In this document: positions 5,564-5,607 of the stretch, in pieces | Layout: each line of letters begins with the position of its first letter | Numbering within the stretch: position 1 is the stretch's first letter | Assembly (NCBI GenBank): GCA_900548565.1 | Contig: URKV01000115.1 | Location: 1 to 5,607 of the forward strand | Reading direction: 5' to 3' | DNA length: 5,607 bases | Source of the DNA: an uncultured Collinsella sp. | Lineage (GTDB): Bacteria > Actinomycetota > Coriobacteriia > Coriobacteriales > Coriobacteriaceae | Program-made: the position numbers and the translations under genes | The notes under the pieces: model-generated | Told to the model about the DNA's origin: nothing | Seen by the model: the letters and a program-made list of their open reading frames with translations, nothing else | The model's database searches: none

Positions 5564-5607
5564 CTGTCTCTTATACACATCTGACGCTGCCGACGATCTT
5601 CCGCGTG
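5564..5607 (-). other. Nextera (Tn5) adapter, i5 index and P5 start, right end
   Basis: From 5564 the sequence is the reverse complement of the complete 33-base Nextera Read 1 adapter, ending at 5596: mosaic end CTGTCTCTTATACACATCT, then GACGCTGCCGACGA. The next eight bases, TCTTCCGC (5597-5604), sit where the i5 sample index belongs. The last three, GTG, match the start of the P5 flow-cell sequence in this orientation. All 44 bases are library-derived. The dipeptidase frame continues into them and would gain false residues if not trimmed. Confidence 0.97.

Noticed and set aside
1..5607. Inverted terminal sequences that look like a transposon with Tn5-type ends
   Set aside because: The bases outside the mosaic ends are Nextera adapter arms, an index and P5 rather than transposon or target sequence. 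No transposase is present, and no 9-bp target duplication flanks the insert.

Overview
The window is a 5,541-base genomic insert (23-5563) with Illumina Nextera/Tn5 library adapter sequence at both ends (1-22 and 5564-5607). The adapter is not biology, and both outermost genes are cut where it begins. The coding style is that of a GC-rich bacterium: C/G-ending codons, AGGAGG-type ribosome sites, GTG as well as ATG starts. The gene set (RNase D, YugP-type membrane zinc peptidase, exonuclease VII, YegS/DgkB-type lipid kinase, secreted C69 dipeptidase) would fit an actinobacterial gut anaerobe of the Coriobacteriia, such as Collinsella. That assignment comes from general resemblance, not from a search.

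Left half, minus strand (read right to left): rnd (2492-1359), a YugP-family zinc metallopeptidase (1233-529), then the start of xseA (413 to the insert edge). The gaps are 125 and 115 bases. The second holds a 12-bp GC-rich hairpin just after the peptidase, so the three genes are co-directional but not a tight operon. Two of them are nucleases: RNase D trims RNA 3' ends, and exonuclease VII degrades single-stranded DNA.

Right half, plus strand: a 98-base divergent intergenic region separates rnd from a DAGK-family lipid kinase (2591-3508). It is followed by a 30-residue single-span membrane protein (3519-3611) whose Shine-Dalgarno overlaps the kinase stop codon, so the two should be translated as a pair. 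A very strong intrinsic terminator (3640-3690) closes this unit. Next comes an AT-rich regulatory stretch of about 150 bases with a direct-repeat pair and an inverted repeat. After it lies a structured leader with a possible 17-codon upstream reading frame that ends in an ATGA overlap with the next gene. That gene is a secreted C69/U34 (Ntn-hydrolase) dipeptidase (3906 to the edge, 552 codons visible). Its signal peptide ends exactly before the predicted catalytic cysteine.

Most of the window is ordinary housekeeping. The parts most worth a second look are the dipeptidase leader (3841-3909), the unannotated micro-protein at 3519, and the adapter ends, which must be trimmed before either terminal protein is trusted. 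I found no CRISPR array, RNA gene, insertion sequence or recognisable novel defence system.
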